Positions 63,186-64,000 of a stretch of 64,000 nucleotides of DNA are shown here, one piece after another. The notes below the pieces were generated by a model. It was given only the letters and a program-made list of their open reading frames with translations, was not told the DNA's origin and did not search any database. Position numbers and translations under genes: made by a program. Source of the stretch: Microbaculum sp051390635 (GTDB lineage Bacteria; Pseudomonadota; Alphaproteobacteria; Rhizobiales; Tepidamorphaceae); contig NZ_JBPODT010000001.1 in NCBI RefSeq assembly GCF_051390635.1, positions 186,001 to 250,000 of the forward strand, in the 5' to 3' direction. Numbering within the stretch: the first letter of the stretch is position 1; every line of letters begins with the position of its first letter.

Positions 63186-64000
63186 TCAGCCCGCCACGCC
63201 CAGCTTCTTCTGCAGGCTGGTCGACGAGGTGGTGTACTGGAACACCAGCCGCTTGTCCGGATAGACGATCCGGTAGGCGGCCTGCGCCATCAAGGCGCCC
63301 TCGTGGAAGCCCGACAGGATCAGCTTCAGCTTGCCCGGATACCAGTTGATGTCGCCGATGGCGAAGATGCCGGGTTCCGAGGTCGAGAACATCTCGGTGT
63401 CCACCGGGATCAGGTTCTCGTGCAGATTGATGCCCCAGTCGGCCACCGGCCCGAGCTTCATCGTCAGCCCGAAGAACGGCAGCATCCGGTCGCAGGCGAT
63501 CACCCGTTCGGCCTTTTCCAGGTCGGTGACGGTGATCTCGCTGAGCTGGCCGCTCTCGCCCTTCAGGTCCGTCACCTGGCCGAGCACCAGGTCCATCTCG
63601 CCGGCCTCCACCAGCGCGCGCATCTTGTTGACCGAGTCCGGCGCCGCCCGGAAGGCGTCGCGGCGGTGGATCAGGGTGACGCGCCTGGCGATCGGCTGCA
63701 GGCTCAGCGTCCAGTCGAGGGCGGAGTCGCCGCCGCCGACGATCACCAGGTTGGCGTCGCGGAACGCCTCCATCTGCCGCACCGAGTAGAACACCGAGGT
63801 GCCCTCGTAGGCCTCAATGCCGCCGATCGGCGGGCGCTTGGGCTGGAAGCTGCCGCCGCCGGCGGCGATCACCACCACCTTCGCCTCGATGATCACCCCC
63901 TGATCGGTGCCGACGCGGAAACCGCCGTCGGGCAGCCGCTCCAGCGTCTCCACCATGTGGCCGTAATGGAAGGTCGGGCCGAACGGCTCGATCTGCTCCA
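63186..64000 (-). CDS. Ferredoxin-NADP reductase, thioredoxin-reductase type (5' partial)
   Basis: This is the C-terminal 270 or so residues of an FAD/NAD(P) flavoprotein; the open frame runs to the window end (upstream residues include EQIEPFGPTFHYGH), so the FAD-binding N-terminus is missing. Present are the NADPH-binding VIVGGGDSALDWTLSL, the segment IHRRDAFRAAPDSV and the FAIGDINWYPGKLKLILSGF motif of TrxR-like ferredoxin-NADP reductases. The redox CxxC of true thioredoxin reductases does not appear in the visible part. It would supply electrons from NADPH to ferredoxins, for example for Fe-S assembly. Confidence 0.9.
   Translation of the reverse strand, partial: EQIEPFGPTFHYGHMVETLERLPDGGFRVGTDQGVIIEAKVVVIAAGGGSFQPKRPPIGGIEAYEGTSVFYSVRQMEAFRDANLVIVGGGDSALDWTLSLQPIARRVTLIHRRDAFRAAPDSVNKMRALVEAGEMDLVLGQVTDLKGESGQLSEITVTDLEKAERVIACDRMLPFFGLTMKLGPVADWGINLHENLIPVDTEMFSTSEPGIFAIGDINWYPGKLKLILSGFHEGALMAQAAYRIVYPDKRLVFQYTTSSTSLQKKLGVAG

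Overview
The window is GC-rich, densely packed bacterial chromosome. The flagellar genes point to an alphaproteobacterium: FlbT, FlaF, FliX, a CheL-type FlgJ that is only a rod-binding domain, a DksA without a full zinc finger, and a FliM-DUF6468-MotE-TPR block. The dispersed CCGGG palindromes fit Hyphomicrobiales or relatives, but the genus cannot be fixed from the sequence. No rRNA, tRNA, CRISPR array, transposase or phage gene was recognised.

Layout. (1) 1-2854: purL (5' end outside the window), bolA and a CGFS glutaredoxin. (2) 2983-26750: a flagellar locus. A minus-strand motor block (fliL, fliM, a DUF6468 gene, motE, a very large TPR protein) diverges from flgF-flgG-flgA-flgH. dksA and fliX lie between, and fliX diverges from flgI-cheL-flgN. 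Two near-identical flagellin genes follow, then flbT-flaF, and then flgE, flgK and flgL on the minus strand. (3) 27001-40726: a MoxR ATPase, small secreted proteins, a diguanylate cyclase, a PuuB-like oxidase, a crotonase, a SixA phosphatase, ycjX-ycjF, the VWA protein that normally sits beside MoxR, and a methyltransferase with a histone H1-like tail. (4) 40976-45997: mrp, then fdhD, mobA, mobB and moeA (molybdenum cofactor maturation). (5) 46010-55379: membrane protein, an Lrp/LysE/FAD-protein operon, a Tat-exported MBL hydrolase, a polar amino-acid ABC transporter without its ATPase, and adenine deaminase. (6) 55541-64000: a HIBADH-type dehydrogenase, a second Lrp regulator between arrays of palindromic repeats, a methyltransferase, a PuuA-like glutamine synthetase, unknown proteins, DUF4031 and a ferredoxin-NADP reductase cut by the window end.

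Regulation of the flagellar locus can be read from the DNA and resembles the Caulobacter hierarchy. A full CtrA-type box (TTAA-N7-TTAACCAT) precedes fliX, and weaker ones precede fliL and flagellin 1. Sigma-54 -24/-12 elements with exact spacing precede flgF, flgI and flgE. About 100 bp upstream of two of these lies the same palindrome, CGGCA-N5-TGCCG, and half-sites of it lie upstream of the third. This is where an FlbD-type activator would bind, and FliX is the known FlbD partner. Flagellin synthesis would then be tuned after transcription by FlbT and FlaF.

The least explained parts are a composite repeat of about 271 bp tandemly arrayed at 56477-57232 with related pieces elsewhere, the histone H1-like methyltransferase, and a hairpin that buries the ribosome binding site of an unknown secreted protein at 37095.
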